This document shows positions 17,813-26,093 of a stretch of DNA of 64,000 nt, one piece after another. The notes below the pieces were generated by a model. It did not search any database, was not told the origin of the DNA, and worked only from the letters and a program-made list of their open reading frames with translations. The stretch is from Streptomyces sp. NBC_01476 (GTDB lineage: Bacteria > Actinomycetota > Actinomycetes > Streptomycetales > Streptomycetaceae). Location: the NCBI RefSeq assembly GCF_036227265.1, contig NZ_CP109446.1:8077001-8141000 (forward strand). The letters are read 5' to 3'. The number at the start of each line of letters is the position of its first letter. The stretch's first letter is position 1. Made by a program: the position numbers and the translations under genes.

Positions 17813-19089
17813 GCGAGCAGTCCGGCCGCCGGGTCGTGATCACCGGAGTCGGTGTGACCGCTCCCGGCGGCATCGGGGTCAAGAACTTCTGGCAGCTGCT
17901 GGCCGACGGGCGCACCGCGACCCGGCGGATCTCGTTCTTCGACCCCTCTCCGTTCCGCTCCCAGGTCGCCGCCGAGGCGGACTTCGACGCCGAGCTGTCC
18001 GGGCTCTCCCCGCAGGAGATCCGCCGGATGGACCGCGCCGCACAGTTCGCGGTGGTCACCGCCCGGGAGGCGGTCGCCGACAGCGGACTGGACTTCGCGG
18101 CCCTGGACCCGCACCGCATCGGTGTGACCATCGGCAGCGCCGTCGGCGCGACCACCGGACTCGACCAGGAGTACCGCGCGGTCAGCGACGGCGGCCGCCT
18201 GGACCTCGTCGACCACGAGTACGCCGTACCGCACCTGTACAACTTCCTGGTGCCCAGCTCGTTCGCGACCGAGGTCGCCTGGGCGGTCGGCGCGGAAGGG
18301 CCCGGCACCGTGGTCTCCACCGGGTGCACCTCCGGCCTCGACGCCGTCGGCTACGCGACGGACCTGATCCGGGACGGGGCGGCGGACGTCATCGTCGCCG
18401 GGGCGAGCGACGCCCCGATCTCACCCATCACCGTCGCCTGCTTCGACGCGATCAAGGCCACCACGGCGCGCAACGACGACGCGGAGCACGCCTCGCGGCC
18501 GTTCGACGCCAGCCGCACGGGCTTCGTCCTCGGCGAAGGGGCGGCCGTCTTCGTCCTGGAGGAACTGGAGAGCGCACGGCGTCGCGGAGCCCACATCTAC
18601 GCCGAGGTGGCCGGCTACGCCACCCGGTCCAACGCCTTCCACATGACCGGACTGCGCCCCGACGGCGCGGAGATGGCCGAGGCGATCCGGGTGGCGCTCG
18701 ACGAGGCCCGGCTCGCCCCGGAGGAGATCGACTACATCAACGCCCACGGTTCCGGCACCAAGCAGAACGACCGGCACGAGACCGCCGCCTTCAAGCGCAG
18801 CCTGGGCGACCACGCCTACCGGACACCGGTCAGCTCCATCAAGTCGATGGTGGGCCACTCGCTGGGCGCCATCGGATCGATAGAGGTGGCGGCCTCCGTC
18901 CTGGCGATGGAGCACAGCGTCGTGCCGCCCACCGCCAATCTGCACAACCCGGACCCGGAGTGCGACCTCGACTACGTACCGCTGACCGCGCGCGACTGGC
19001 GGACGGACGCGGTGCTCTCGGTCGGCAGCGGCTTCGGCGGATTCCAGAGCGCCGTGGTGCTCGCCCGGCCCGATCGGAGCAGCCGATGA
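17809..19089 (+). CDS. type II PKS ketosynthase alpha subunit
   Basis: 426 residues, full length for KS-alpha. The catalytic Cys173 (STGCTSG) and the histidines H313 (NAHGSGTK) and H350 (SMVGHSLGA), together with K345, are all in place, so the enzyme should catalyse decarboxylative condensation of malonyl-ACP. It works as a heterodimer with the KS-beta encoded next. The GTG start overlaps the cyclase stop, and its stop overlaps the KS-beta ATG (ATGA), as in nearly all type II PKS operons. Part of the minimal PKS with KS-beta and ACP. Confidence 0.98.
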   Translation: MSEQSGRRVVITGVGVTAPGGIGVKNFWQLLADGRTATRRISFFDPSPFRSQVAAEADFDAELSGLSPQEIRRMDRAAQFAVVTAREAVADSGLDFAALDPHRIGVTIGSAVGATTGLDQEYRAVSDGGRLDLVDHEYAVPHLYNFLVPSSFATEVAWAVGAEGPGTVVSTGCTSGLDAVGYATDLIRDGAADVIVAGASDAPISPITVACFDAIKATTARNDDAEHASRPFDASRTGFVLGEGAAVFVLEELESARRRGAHIYAEVAGYATRSNAFHMTGLRPDGAEMAEAIRVALDEARLAPEEIDYINAHGSGTKQNDRHETAAFKRSLGDHAYRTPVSSIKSMVGHSLGAIGSIEVAASVLAMEHSVVPPTANLHNPDPECDLDYVPLTARDWRTDAVLSVGSGFGGFQSAVVLARPDRSSR

Positions 19090-20306
19090 ACGCCCACCCG
19101 GTGGTGACCGGCCTCGGGGTCGTCGCGCCCAACGGCCTGGGCCTGGAGGAGTACTGGGCGGCGACACTCGCGGGACGCAGCGGCATCGGACGGATCACCC
19201 GGTTCGACCCCTCCGACTACCCGTCGCGGCTCGCCGGTGAGATCGGCGGCTTCGCCGCCCGGGACCACCTGCCCAGCAGGCTGCTACCGCAGACGGACCG
19301 GATGACCCAGCTGGCCCTGGTCAGCGCGGACTGGTCGCTGCAGGACGCCGGGGTCGACCCGGCCGAACTGCCCGACTACGCAGCGGGGGTGATCACCGCC
19401 AGCCACTCCGGCGGCTTCGAGTTCGGCCAGAACGAGCTCAAGGCGCTGTGGAGCAAGGGCGGCCGGTACGTCTCGGCCTACCAGTCCTTCGCCTGGTTCT
19501 ACGCCGTCAACAGCGGGCAGATCTCCATCCGCCACGGTCTGCGGGGCCCCAGCAGCGTGGTCATCAGCGACCAGGCCGGCGGCCTCGACGCCCTCGCGCA
19601 GGCCCGGCGGCAGGTCCGCAAGGGGATCTCCCTCGTGGTGGCCGGCGCGGTCGACGCGTCGATCTGCTCCTGGGGGTGGGTGGCCCAGCTGGCGAGCGGC
19701 CGGCTGGCCGCCGGCGAGGACGCGGAGCGCGCCTACCTGCCCTTCGACGCCGCCGCCCGCGGCCATGTGCCAGGCGAGGGCGGCGCGTTGCTCGTGGTCG
19801 AGGACGCGGAGCACGCGCGGGAACGCGGCGCCGGGAAGATCTACGGCGAACTCGCAGGACACGCCGCCACCATGGACCCCCGGCCGGGCAGCGGGCGTGC
19901 GCCCGGCATCGAGCGGGCGATCGACGGAGCACTGCGGGACGCCGGGATCGGCCCCGCCGACGTGGACGTGGTCTTCGCGGACGCGGCCGCGATCCCCGAA
20001 CTCGACCGCACCGAGGCCGAAGCCATCACCAAGACGTTCGGACCGCAGGGCGTCCCGGTGACGGCGCCCAAGACCATGACCGGACGCCTCTACTCGGGCG
20101 CCGCGCCCCTGGATGTCGCCGCCGCCCTGCTGAGCATCCGCGACGGTGTCATCCCGCCGACCATCGGAACCTCGGTCGCCGACGGGTACGACATCGACCT
20201 CGTGACCGGCGGCCCGCGCGCCGCGCGGGTACGCACCGCGCTGGTGCTGGCCCGCGGCCACGGCGGGTTCAACTCGGCCCTGGTCGTACGCGCCGCCGAC
20301 CGCTGA
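19086..20306 (+). CDS. type II PKS ketosynthase beta subunit (chain length factor)
   Basis: 406 residues. The ketosynthase Cys is replaced by Gln163 in the canonical SDQAGGLD motif, marking a chain length factor; the Gln helps decarboxylate malonyl-ACP for priming. Gate positions F109/T112/F116 of the octaketide actinorhodin CLF correspond here to F111, G114 and L118 (GGFEFGQNEL). The loss of the Thr side chain would deepen the tunnel and fits a longer, decaketide chain as in angucyclines. Translationally coupled to KS-alpha. Confidence 0.97.
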   Translation: MNAHPVVTGLGVVAPNGLGLEEYWAATLAGRSGIGRITRFDPSDYPSRLAGEIGGFAARDHLPSRLLPQTDRMTQLALVSADWSLQDAGVDPAELPDYAAGVITASHSGGFEFGQNELKALWSKGGRYVSAYQSFAWFYAVNSGQISIRHGLRGPSSVVISDQAGGLDALAQARRQVRKGISLVVAGAVDASICSWGWVAQLASGRLAAGEDAERAYLPFDAAARGHVPGEGGALLVVEDAEHARERGAGKIYGELAGHAATMDPRPGSGRAPGIERAIDGALRDAGIGPADVDVVFADAAAIPELDRTEAEAITKTFGPQGVPVTAPKTMTGRLYSGAAPLDVAAALLSIRDGVIPPTIGTSVADGYDIDLVTGGPRAARVRTALVLARGHGGFNSALVVRAADR

Positions 20307-20385
20307 GGCCGCGGACCGTTCCTCCCCGCGGAGAATCCGCCGGGCCCCTGCCCCGGACACCACCCCATCCACGAAAGGCCCGGAC

Positions 20386-20658
20386 ATGTCCACCACAAGC
20401 CCGTTCACCCTCGACGATCTCCGGCGGATCCTGCTGGAGGCGGCCGGCGCCGAAGAGGGTGTCGACCTGAGCGGAGACATCATCGACACCGAGTTCGACG
20501 CCCTCGGTTACGAATCCCTGGCGCTGCTGGAGACCGGCAGCCGGATCGAGCGCGAGTACGACATCTCGCTGGACGACTCCGCCCTGACCGACGCGGTCAC
20601 GCCCCGGGGCCTCATCGACATCGTCAACAAGCAGCTCGCCGCTGCGCCGAGCGCCTGA
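20386..20658 (+). CDS. type II PKS acyl carrier protein
   Basis: 90 residues, normal ACP size. Ser44 in DALGYESLAL is the phosphopantetheine attachment site. The helix II sequence after it (ALLETGSRIEREY) is typical for type II PKS ACPs. It holds the growing chain on KS-alpha/KS-beta. No phosphopantetheinyl transferase or malonyl transferase gene lies in the window, so these must come from elsewhere, as is usual. An AAAGG site stands before the ATG; the gene sits 79 bases after KS-beta and ten bases before the ketoreductase. Confidence 0.96.
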   Translation: MSTTSPFTLDDLRRILLEAAGAEEGVDLSGDIIDTEFDALGYESLALLETGSRIEREYDISLDDSALTDAVTPRGLIDIVNKQLAAAPSA

Positions 20659-20668
20659 GGAGAAGACC

Positions 20669-21454
20669 ATGGCAGCCAAGACCGGACGGGTCGCCCTGGT
20701 GACCGGCGCGACCAGCGGTATAGGACTCGCCGTCGCCCGCCAGCTGGCCGGCCAGGACCACCGCGTGTTCATCGGCGCCCGCAACGCCGAGAACGTCCAG
20801 GCGACCGTCAAGGAACTGCGCGCCGAGGGCCTGGAGGTCGAGGGCGCGGCCGTCGACATCCGCAACGACGAGGAGGTCAGGTCGTTCGTCCAGGCGGCCG
20901 TCGACCGCTTCGGCACCATCGACGTGCTCGTCAACAACGCCGGGCGCAGCGGCGGCGGAGTGACCGCCGACATCAGCGACGAGCTGTGGTACGACGTGAT
21001 CGAGACCAACCTGAACAGCGTCTTCCGGGTCACCCGGGAAGTGCTGAACACCGGCGGCCTGCGGGAAAAAAGCCGCGGACGGATCATCAACATCGCCTCC
21101 ACTGCAGGAAAACAGGGCGTGGTGCTCGGCGCCCCCTACTCCGCCTCCAAGCACGGCGTCGTCGGCTTCACCAAGGCGCTCGGCAACGAACTGGCGCCCA
21201 CCGGAATCACCGTCAACGCGGTCTGCCCCGGATACGTCGAGACGCCGATGGCCCAGCGGGTCCGCCAGGGCTACGCGGCGGCCTACGACACCAGCGAGGC
21301 CGCGATCCTGGAGAAGTTCCAGGCCAAGATCCCGCTCGGCCGCTACTCCTCGCCCGAGGAAGTGGCCGGCCTGGTCGGCTACCTCGCCTCCGACACCGCC
21401 GCCTCCATCACCTCCCAGGCGCTCAACGTCTGCGGTGGCCTCGGGAACTTCTGA
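20669..21454 (+). CDS. C9 polyketide ketoreductase (ActIII-like SDR)
   Basis: 261 residues, the same length and numbering as the actinorhodin ketoreductase. It has the NADPH motif TGATSGIG (12-19) and the catalytic tetrad N114, S144, Y157 and K161. ActIII has a P94-G95-G96 motif that guides substrate orientation; here the first residue is Ser (S94-G95-G96), an unusual change that may affect stereochemistry. It should reduce the C9 carbonyl of the nascent chain and set first-ring folding. A GAGGAG site precedes the ATG. Confidence 0.94.
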   Translation: MAAKTGRVALVTGATSGIGLAVARQLAGQDHRVFIGARNAENVQATVKELRAEGLEVEGAAVDIRNDEEVRSFVQAAVDRFGTIDVLVNNAGRSGGGVTADISDELWYDVIETNLNSVFRVTREVLNTGGLREKSRGRIINIASTAGKQGVVLGAPYSASKHGVVGFTKALGNELAPTGITVNAVCPGYVETPMAQRVRQGYAAAYDTSEAAILEKFQAKIPLGRYSSPEEVAGLVGYLASDTAASITSQALNVCGGLGNF

Positions 21455-21501
21455 CCGCCCGGCGTCCCTGTGTCCTTCCACCACCGATCGGAGCTGTGAC
21501 C

Positions 21502-22440
21502 ATGACGACCCGTGAGGTCGAACACGAGATCACCGTGCGCGCGGGCGCCGCCGACGTCTACCGGCTGCTCGCCGAGGTCGAGAACTGGCCCCGGCTCTTC
21601 CCGCCGTCGGTCTACGTCGACTACCTCGAACGCGACGGCAACGAGGAGCGTATCCGGATCTGGGCCACCGCCAACGGCGAGGCCAAGAACTGGAGTTCAC
21701 GGCGGACACTGGACCCCGACGGCCTGCGCATCAGCTTCTGGCAGGAGGTCTCTGCGCCGCCGGTGGCCGAGATGACCGGCACCTGGATCATCGAACGGAT
21801 CGGTGAACAGGAGTCCCGGGTACGGCTGCTGCACTCCTACCGTGCCATCGACGACGACCCCGAGGGCCTGAGCTGGATCGACGAGGCGGTGGACCGCAAC
21901 AGCCGGGCCGAACTGCCGGGCCTGAAGACCAATCTGGAGCTGTCGGCGCAGGACGCCGGACTCAGCCTCTCCTTCGAGGACAGCGTCCGGGTGGAGGGCG
22001 CCGCCAAGGACGTGTTCGACTTCGTCAACGAGGCGCAGTTGTGGACCGAGCGGCTGCCGCACGTCGCCAAGGTCGAACTCACCGAGGACACCCCCGGACT
22101 GCAGACCCTGCGGATGGACACCCTCACCAAGGACGGCTCCACCCACACCACGGAGTCGGTCCGGGTCTGCTTCCCGCACCGCAAGATCGCCTACAAGCAG
22201 ACCACGCTGCCCGCCCTGCTCGACCTGCACACCGGCTACTGGACCTTCGAAGAGGGCCCCGACGGCGTCACCACCGCCACCTCCCAGCACACCGTCGTCC
22301 TCAACGCCGGCAACATCGTCACGGTGCTCGGCCCGGACGCGGGCATCCCCGAGGCCCGCCGGTTCATCCGGGAGGCCCTCGGCAACAACAGCCGGGCCAC
22401 GCTCAACCACGCCAAGGAGTACGCGGAAGCGCGGCGCTGA
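21502..22440 (+). CDS. didomain aromatase/cyclase (L-type)
   Basis: 312 residues made of two START/Bet v1-like domains: about 1-145, beginning REVEHEITVRAGAADVYRLL, and about 155-310, containing SVRVEGAAKDVFDFVNEA. Didomain aromatase/cyclases (ActVII, UrdL, PgaL, JadD-type) act on C9-reduced chains and dehydrate and aromatise the first ring. This agrees with the ketoreductase just upstream. The ATG at 21502 begins right at the first domain. The next oxygenase gene starts two bases after its stop. Confidence 0.93.
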   Translation: MTTREVEHEITVRAGAADVYRLLAEVENWPRLFPPSVYVDYLERDGNEERIRIWATANGEAKNWSSRRTLDPDGLRISFWQEVSAPPVAEMTGTWIIERIGEQESRVRLLHSYRAIDDDPEGLSWIDEAVDRNSRAELPGLKTNLELSAQDAGLSLSFEDSVRVEGAAKDVFDFVNEAQLWTERLPHVAKVELTEDTPGLQTLRMDTLTKDGSTHTTESVRVCFPHRKIAYKQTTLPALLDLHTGYWTFEEGPDGVTTATSQHTVVLNAGNIVTVLGPDAGIPEARRFIREALGNNSRATLNHAKEYAEARR

Positions 22441-22442
22441 GC

Positions 22443-23672
22443 ATGACCGGCTCACTGGACACCGACGTCATCGTGGTCGGGGCCGGCCCGGTCGGACTCC
22501 TGCTCGCCGGTGAACTGCGCCTGGGCGGAGCACGGGTGACCGTGCTGGAGCAGCTCACCGAACCGACCACCGAGTCCCGCGCGTCCACGCTGCACACCCG
22601 CACGATGGAGATCCTGGACGGGCACGGGCTGCTGAAGCGGATCGGCACCCTGCCCAGCGGCGGCCCGGGCCACTTCGGCGGCATGCCGCTGGACCTGACC
22701 GCGGCCGCCCCCGGCCACCGCTGGGCGGGGCAGTGGAAGTGCCCGCAGGCGCACCTGGAGGCCGTCCTGTACGCCTGGGCGACGGAGCTGGGCGCGCAGG
22801 TCCTGCGCGGGCACGTGGTGACGGGTCTGCGTTCGCGCGCGGACCGCGTGGAGGCCGGCTTCATCGCACTCGGCACGAAACCGGCCGCCCTGTCCGCCTC
22901 CTACCTGGTCGGCTGCGACGGTGAGCGGAGCACCGTGCGGCAGCTGGCCGGGTTCGAGGTGGACGGCGAGGACGGCGCGCTGGAGATGCTCAGGGCCGAC
23001 CTGGCCGGCATCGACGTACCGAACCGGCGCTTCGAGCGGCACCCGAACGGGCTGGCCACCGCCTTCCGCTGGCCCGACGGCACCACCCGGGTCATGGTCC
23101 ACCTCCACGGCGGCCGCTCCGGGCCGCGGACCGGCGCTCCGGATCTGGCGGAGGTGGCCGAGGCATGGGCCCAGGTGACCGGCGAGGACATCAGCGCGGG
23201 CACCCCGGTCTGGCTCAACGCCTTCGACAACACCAGTCTCCAGGTCACCCGGTACGTCAAGGGCCGGATCCTGCTGGCCGGGGACGCGGCCCACGTACAG
23301 ATGCCGGTCGGCGGCCAGGCCCTCAACCTCGGCCTGCAGGACGCGGCCGACCTCGGCCGCAAGCTCGCCGGACAGGTCACCGAGGCCGACAGGGCCGAAG
23401 AGGCCCTCGGCGCGGACGGAGCCGGGGGGACAGCCGGGGCCGGCGGCGCCGCACTGCTCGACAGCTACCACGACACCCGCCACCGGATCGGCGCCGCCAC
23501 GCTGACCAACATCCAGGCCCAGGCCCGGCTGCTGCTCGGCGGACCGGAGGTGGACGGACTGCGGTCGGTCTTCGGCGAACTGCTGGAGATCGGCTCCGCC
23601 CGGCGCCATCTGGCCCGCGCGATCAGCGGACTCGGGCCGGTGCGGCCCGGCCCCCCGCACAACGGCACCTGA
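22443..23672 (+). CDS. truncated FAD monooxygenase (N-terminal half of an M-type oxygenase-reductase)
   Basis: 409-residue class A flavoprotein hydroxylase with GAGPVG (13-18), the DG motif (GCDGERST, 158-165) and GDAAH (280-284). It stops at HLARAISGLG, the point where the first oxygenase goes on into its thioredoxin-like domain, so that domain is absent. Angucycline M proteins (PgaM, UrdM, JadF) also lack it and are fused to an SDR; here the SDR follows as a separate gene after 23 bases. A Gly/Ala-rich insertion (about 322-337) interrupts the region before LLDSYHDTRH. Role by analogy: 2,3-dehydration or a second hydroxylation of the angucyclinone. Confidence 0.9.
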   Translation: MTGSLDTDVIVVGAGPVGLLLAGELRLGGARVTVLEQLTEPTTESRASTLHTRTMEILDGHGLLKRIGTLPSGGPGHFGGMPLDLTAAAPGHRWAGQWKCPQAHLEAVLYAWATELGAQVLRGHVVTGLRSRADRVEAGFIALGTKPAALSASYLVGCDGERSTVRQLAGFEVDGEDGALEMLRADLAGIDVPNRRFERHPNGLATAFRWPDGTTRVMVHLHGGRSGPRTGAPDLAEVAEAWAQVTGEDISAGTPVWLNAFDNTSLQVTRYVKGRILLAGDAAHVQMPVGGQALNLGLQDAADLGRKLAGQVTEADRAEEALGADGAGGTAGAGGAALLDSYHDTRHRIGAATLTNIQAQARLLLGGPEVDGLRSVFGELLEIGSARRHLARAISGLGPVRPGPPHNGT

Positions 23673-23695
23673 CCGACCACACGAGGAGAGGCAAC

Positions 23696-24463
23696 ATGAG
23701 CAGGCTCATCGGCAAGACGGCGCTCGTCACCGGTTCCAGCCGCGGCATCGGCCGCGCCATCGCCGTACGGCTGGGCAGGGAGGGCGCGCTCGTCGCCGTG
23801 CACTACGCCGCCAACGAGGCGGCGGCCCAGGAGACCGTCGAGCTGATCGAGAAGGACGGCGGTCACGGATTCGCGGTCCGCGCCGAACTGGGGGTGCCGG
23901 GCGACGTGCACGAACTCTTCCTCGGCCTGGAGAAGGAACTCAAGGAGCGCACCGGCGGGACGACCCTCGACATCGTGGTGAACAACGCGGGGGAGACCAC
24001 ATCGAGCGGTATCGCCCCCGAGGACGTCACCCCGGAACAGCTCGACCGCCTCTTCGCGGTGAACGCCAAGGCGCCGTACCTCATCGTGCAGCGCGCACTG
24101 ACGCAGATACCCGAGGGCGGGCGCATCATCAACATCTCGTCCGGTCTGACCCGGGTCTCCAACCCCGACCAGGTCGCGTACGCGATGACCAAGGGCGCCA
24201 TCGAGCAGCTGACCTTGCACCTGGCCCGGCATCTGGCGCCGCGCGGCATCACCATCAACAGCGTCGCGCCCGGGATCACCGACAACGGCAGCGCGGTCTT
24301 CGGCATACCGGAGGCGGTGGAGCAGATGGCGCAGCTCTCGGCCTTCAAGCGGGTGGGCAGCGCCGGCGACGTCGCGGACGTGGTCACCTTCCTGGCCACC
24401 GACGAGGCCCGGTGGATCACCGGTGCCTTCATCGACGCCACCGGCGGCACCCTGCTCGGCTGA
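23696..24463 (+). CDS. SDR ketoreductase (C6 ketoreductase, UrdMred/LanV-like)
   Basis: 255-residue classical SDR. Cofactor motif TGSSRGIG (14-21), NNAGE near 98, catalytic Ser in NISSGLT and Tyr-Lys in YAMTKG near 160. Overall it resembles the reductase domains of PgaM/UrdM and the stand-alone LanV, which reduce the C6 ketone of angucyclines. Together with the truncated oxygenase upstream it makes a split M protein. The ATG at 23696 follows a GAGGAG site. Longer in-frame forms only read antisense-like sequence of the oxygenase gene. Confidence 0.9.
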   Translation: MSRLIGKTALVTGSSRGIGRAIAVRLGREGALVAVHYAANEAAAQETVELIEKDGGHGFAVRAELGVPGDVHELFLGLEKELKERTGGTTLDIVVNNAGETTSSGIAPEDVTPEQLDRLFAVNAKAPYLIVQRALTQIPEGGRIINISSGLTRVSNPDQVAYAMTKGAIEQLTLHLARHLAPRGITINSVAPGITDNGSAVFGIPEAVEQMAQLSAFKRVGSAGDVADVVTFLATDEARWITGAFIDATGGTLLG

Positions 24464-24511
24464 GCTTGCGGCGGACAACGACCGAATCGAAGGGACGGGA
24501 GGTGACCCGGC

Positions 24512-26080
24512 ATGCCGACAGAGATCTCCGGCAGCATCTCGGAACGAACGGAAGAACTCGGCGCGCTGAAGGAACTGGTCCAGCAGGGGCCGGACCCGCA
24601 GGCGACAGAACGGCAGCACGCACGCGGCAAGCTCACCGCCCGCGAGCGGATCGGACTCCTGCTGGACAAGGGGAGTTTCACCGAGGTCGAGGCGCTGCGG
24701 CGGCACCGGGCGAGCGGCTTCGGACTGGAGGCGAAGAAGCCGCACACCGACGGTGTCGTGACGGGCTGGGGCACGGTGGAGGGCCGCACCGTGTTCGTGT
24801 ACGCCCATGACTTCCGGATCTTCGGGGGCGCGCTCGGAGAGGCGCACGCCGAGAAGATCCACAAGGTGATGGACCTGGCCATCGCCGCCGGTGCGCCGCT
24901 GGTCTCGCTCAACGACGGCGCCGGCGCCCGGATCCAGGAGGGCGTCCAGGCGCTCGCCGGCTACGGCGGGATCTTCCGGCGCAACACCAGCGCCTCCGGG
25001 GTCATCCCGCAGATCAGCGTGATGCTCGGCCCGTGCGCGGGCGGGGCCGCCTACAGCCCCGCCCTGACCGACCTGGTGTTCATGGTGCGGGAGACCTCGC
25101 AGATGTTCATCACCGGGCCTGACGTGGTCCAGGCGGTGACCGGCGAGCAGATCACCCAGAACGGTCTCGGCGGCGCGGATGTGCACGCCGGCACCTCAGG
25201 GGTCGCGCACTTCGTCTACGACGACGAGGAGACCTGCCTGGCCGAAGTCCGCTACCTGCTCTCCCTGCTGCCGTCCAACAACCGCGAACTGCCGCCCAGG
25301 ACGATCACCGCGGACCCGCCCGACCGCGAGTCAGGGGCGCTGCTCGACCTGGTGCCCGCGGACGGCAACAGGTCCTACGACGTGCGGGCGGTGATCGAGG
25401 AGATCGTCGACGACGGCGAGTTCCTTGAGGTGCACGCCGCCTTCGCCCCCAACCTGGTCTGCGCGCTGGCCCGGCTGGAGGGCCGGGTGGTCGGCCTGGT
25501 CGCCAATCAGCCCGCCGCGCTGGCCGGTGTCCTGGACATCGACTCCAGCGAGAAGGGCGCCAGGTTCGTCCAGTTCTGCGACTCGTTCAACATCCCGCTG
25601 GTCACCCTGGTCGACGTGCCCGGCTTCCTGCCCGGCGTGGACCAGGAGCACGACGGCATCATCCGGCGCGGCGCCAAACTGCTCTACGCCTACTGCAACG
25701 CCACCGTCCCCCGGGTCTCGCTGATCCTGCGCAAGGCCTACGGCGGCGCCTACATCGTGATGGACTCCCGCTCCATCGGCGCCGACCTGGCCTTCGCCTG
25801 GCCCACCAACGAGATCGCGGTGATGGGCGCCGAGGGCGCCGCCAACGTGGTCTTCCGGCGGGAGATCGCCGCCGCCGAGGACCCGGCCGCGATGCGCGCC
25901 CAGAAGATCGCCGAGTACCGCAGCGAACTCGTCCATCCGTACTACGCGGCCGAGCGCGGCCTCGTCGACGACGTCATCGACCCGCGCCGCACCCGGCAGG
26001 TGCTCTGCCGCGCCCTGGCCATGCTCACCGCCAAGGGCGCCGATCTGCCGCACCGCAAGCACGGCAACCCACCCCAGTGA
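24512..26080 (+). CDS. acyl-CoA carboxylase carboxyltransferase (beta) subunit
   Basis: 522 residues, full length for the PccB/AccB family. Two crotonase-type halves carry GAGARIQEGV near 155, GPCAGGAAYSPAL near 180 and KAYGGAYIVMDS near 415. It transfers CO2 from biotin to acetyl- or propionyl-CoA, supplying malonyl-CoA to the PKS; carboxylase genes occur in several angucycline clusters (jadJ/jadN). No biotinylated alpha subunit gene is in the window, so a housekeeping one must serve. The matching small epsilon subunit lies about 10 kb away at 36345-36569. GGGAGGTGA ribosome binding site. Confidence 0.93.
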   Translation: MPTEISGSISERTEELGALKELVQQGPDPQATERQHARGKLTARERIGLLLDKGSFTEVEALRRHRASGFGLEAKKPHTDGVVTGWGTVEGRTVFVYAHDFRIFGGALGEAHAEKIHKVMDLAIAAGAPLVSLNDGAGARIQEGVQALAGYGGIFRRNTSASGVIPQISVMLGPCAGGAAYSPALTDLVFMVRETSQMFITGPDVVQAVTGEQITQNGLGGADVHAGTSGVAHFVYDDEETCLAEVRYLLSLLPSNNRELPPRTITADPPDRESGALLDLVPADGNRSYDVRAVIEEIVDDGEFLEVHAAFAPNLVCALARLEGRVVGLVANQPAALAGVLDIDSSEKGARFVQFCDSFNIPLVTLVDVPGFLPGVDQEHDGIIRRGAKLLYAYCNATVPRVSLILRKAYGGAYIVMDSRSIGADLAFAWPTNEIAVMGAEGAANVVFRREIAAAEDPAAMRAQKIAEYRSELVHPYYAAERGLVDDVIDPRRTRQVLCRALAMLTAKGADLPHRKHGNPPQ

Positions 26081-26093
26081 AAAGGATCGTGCC

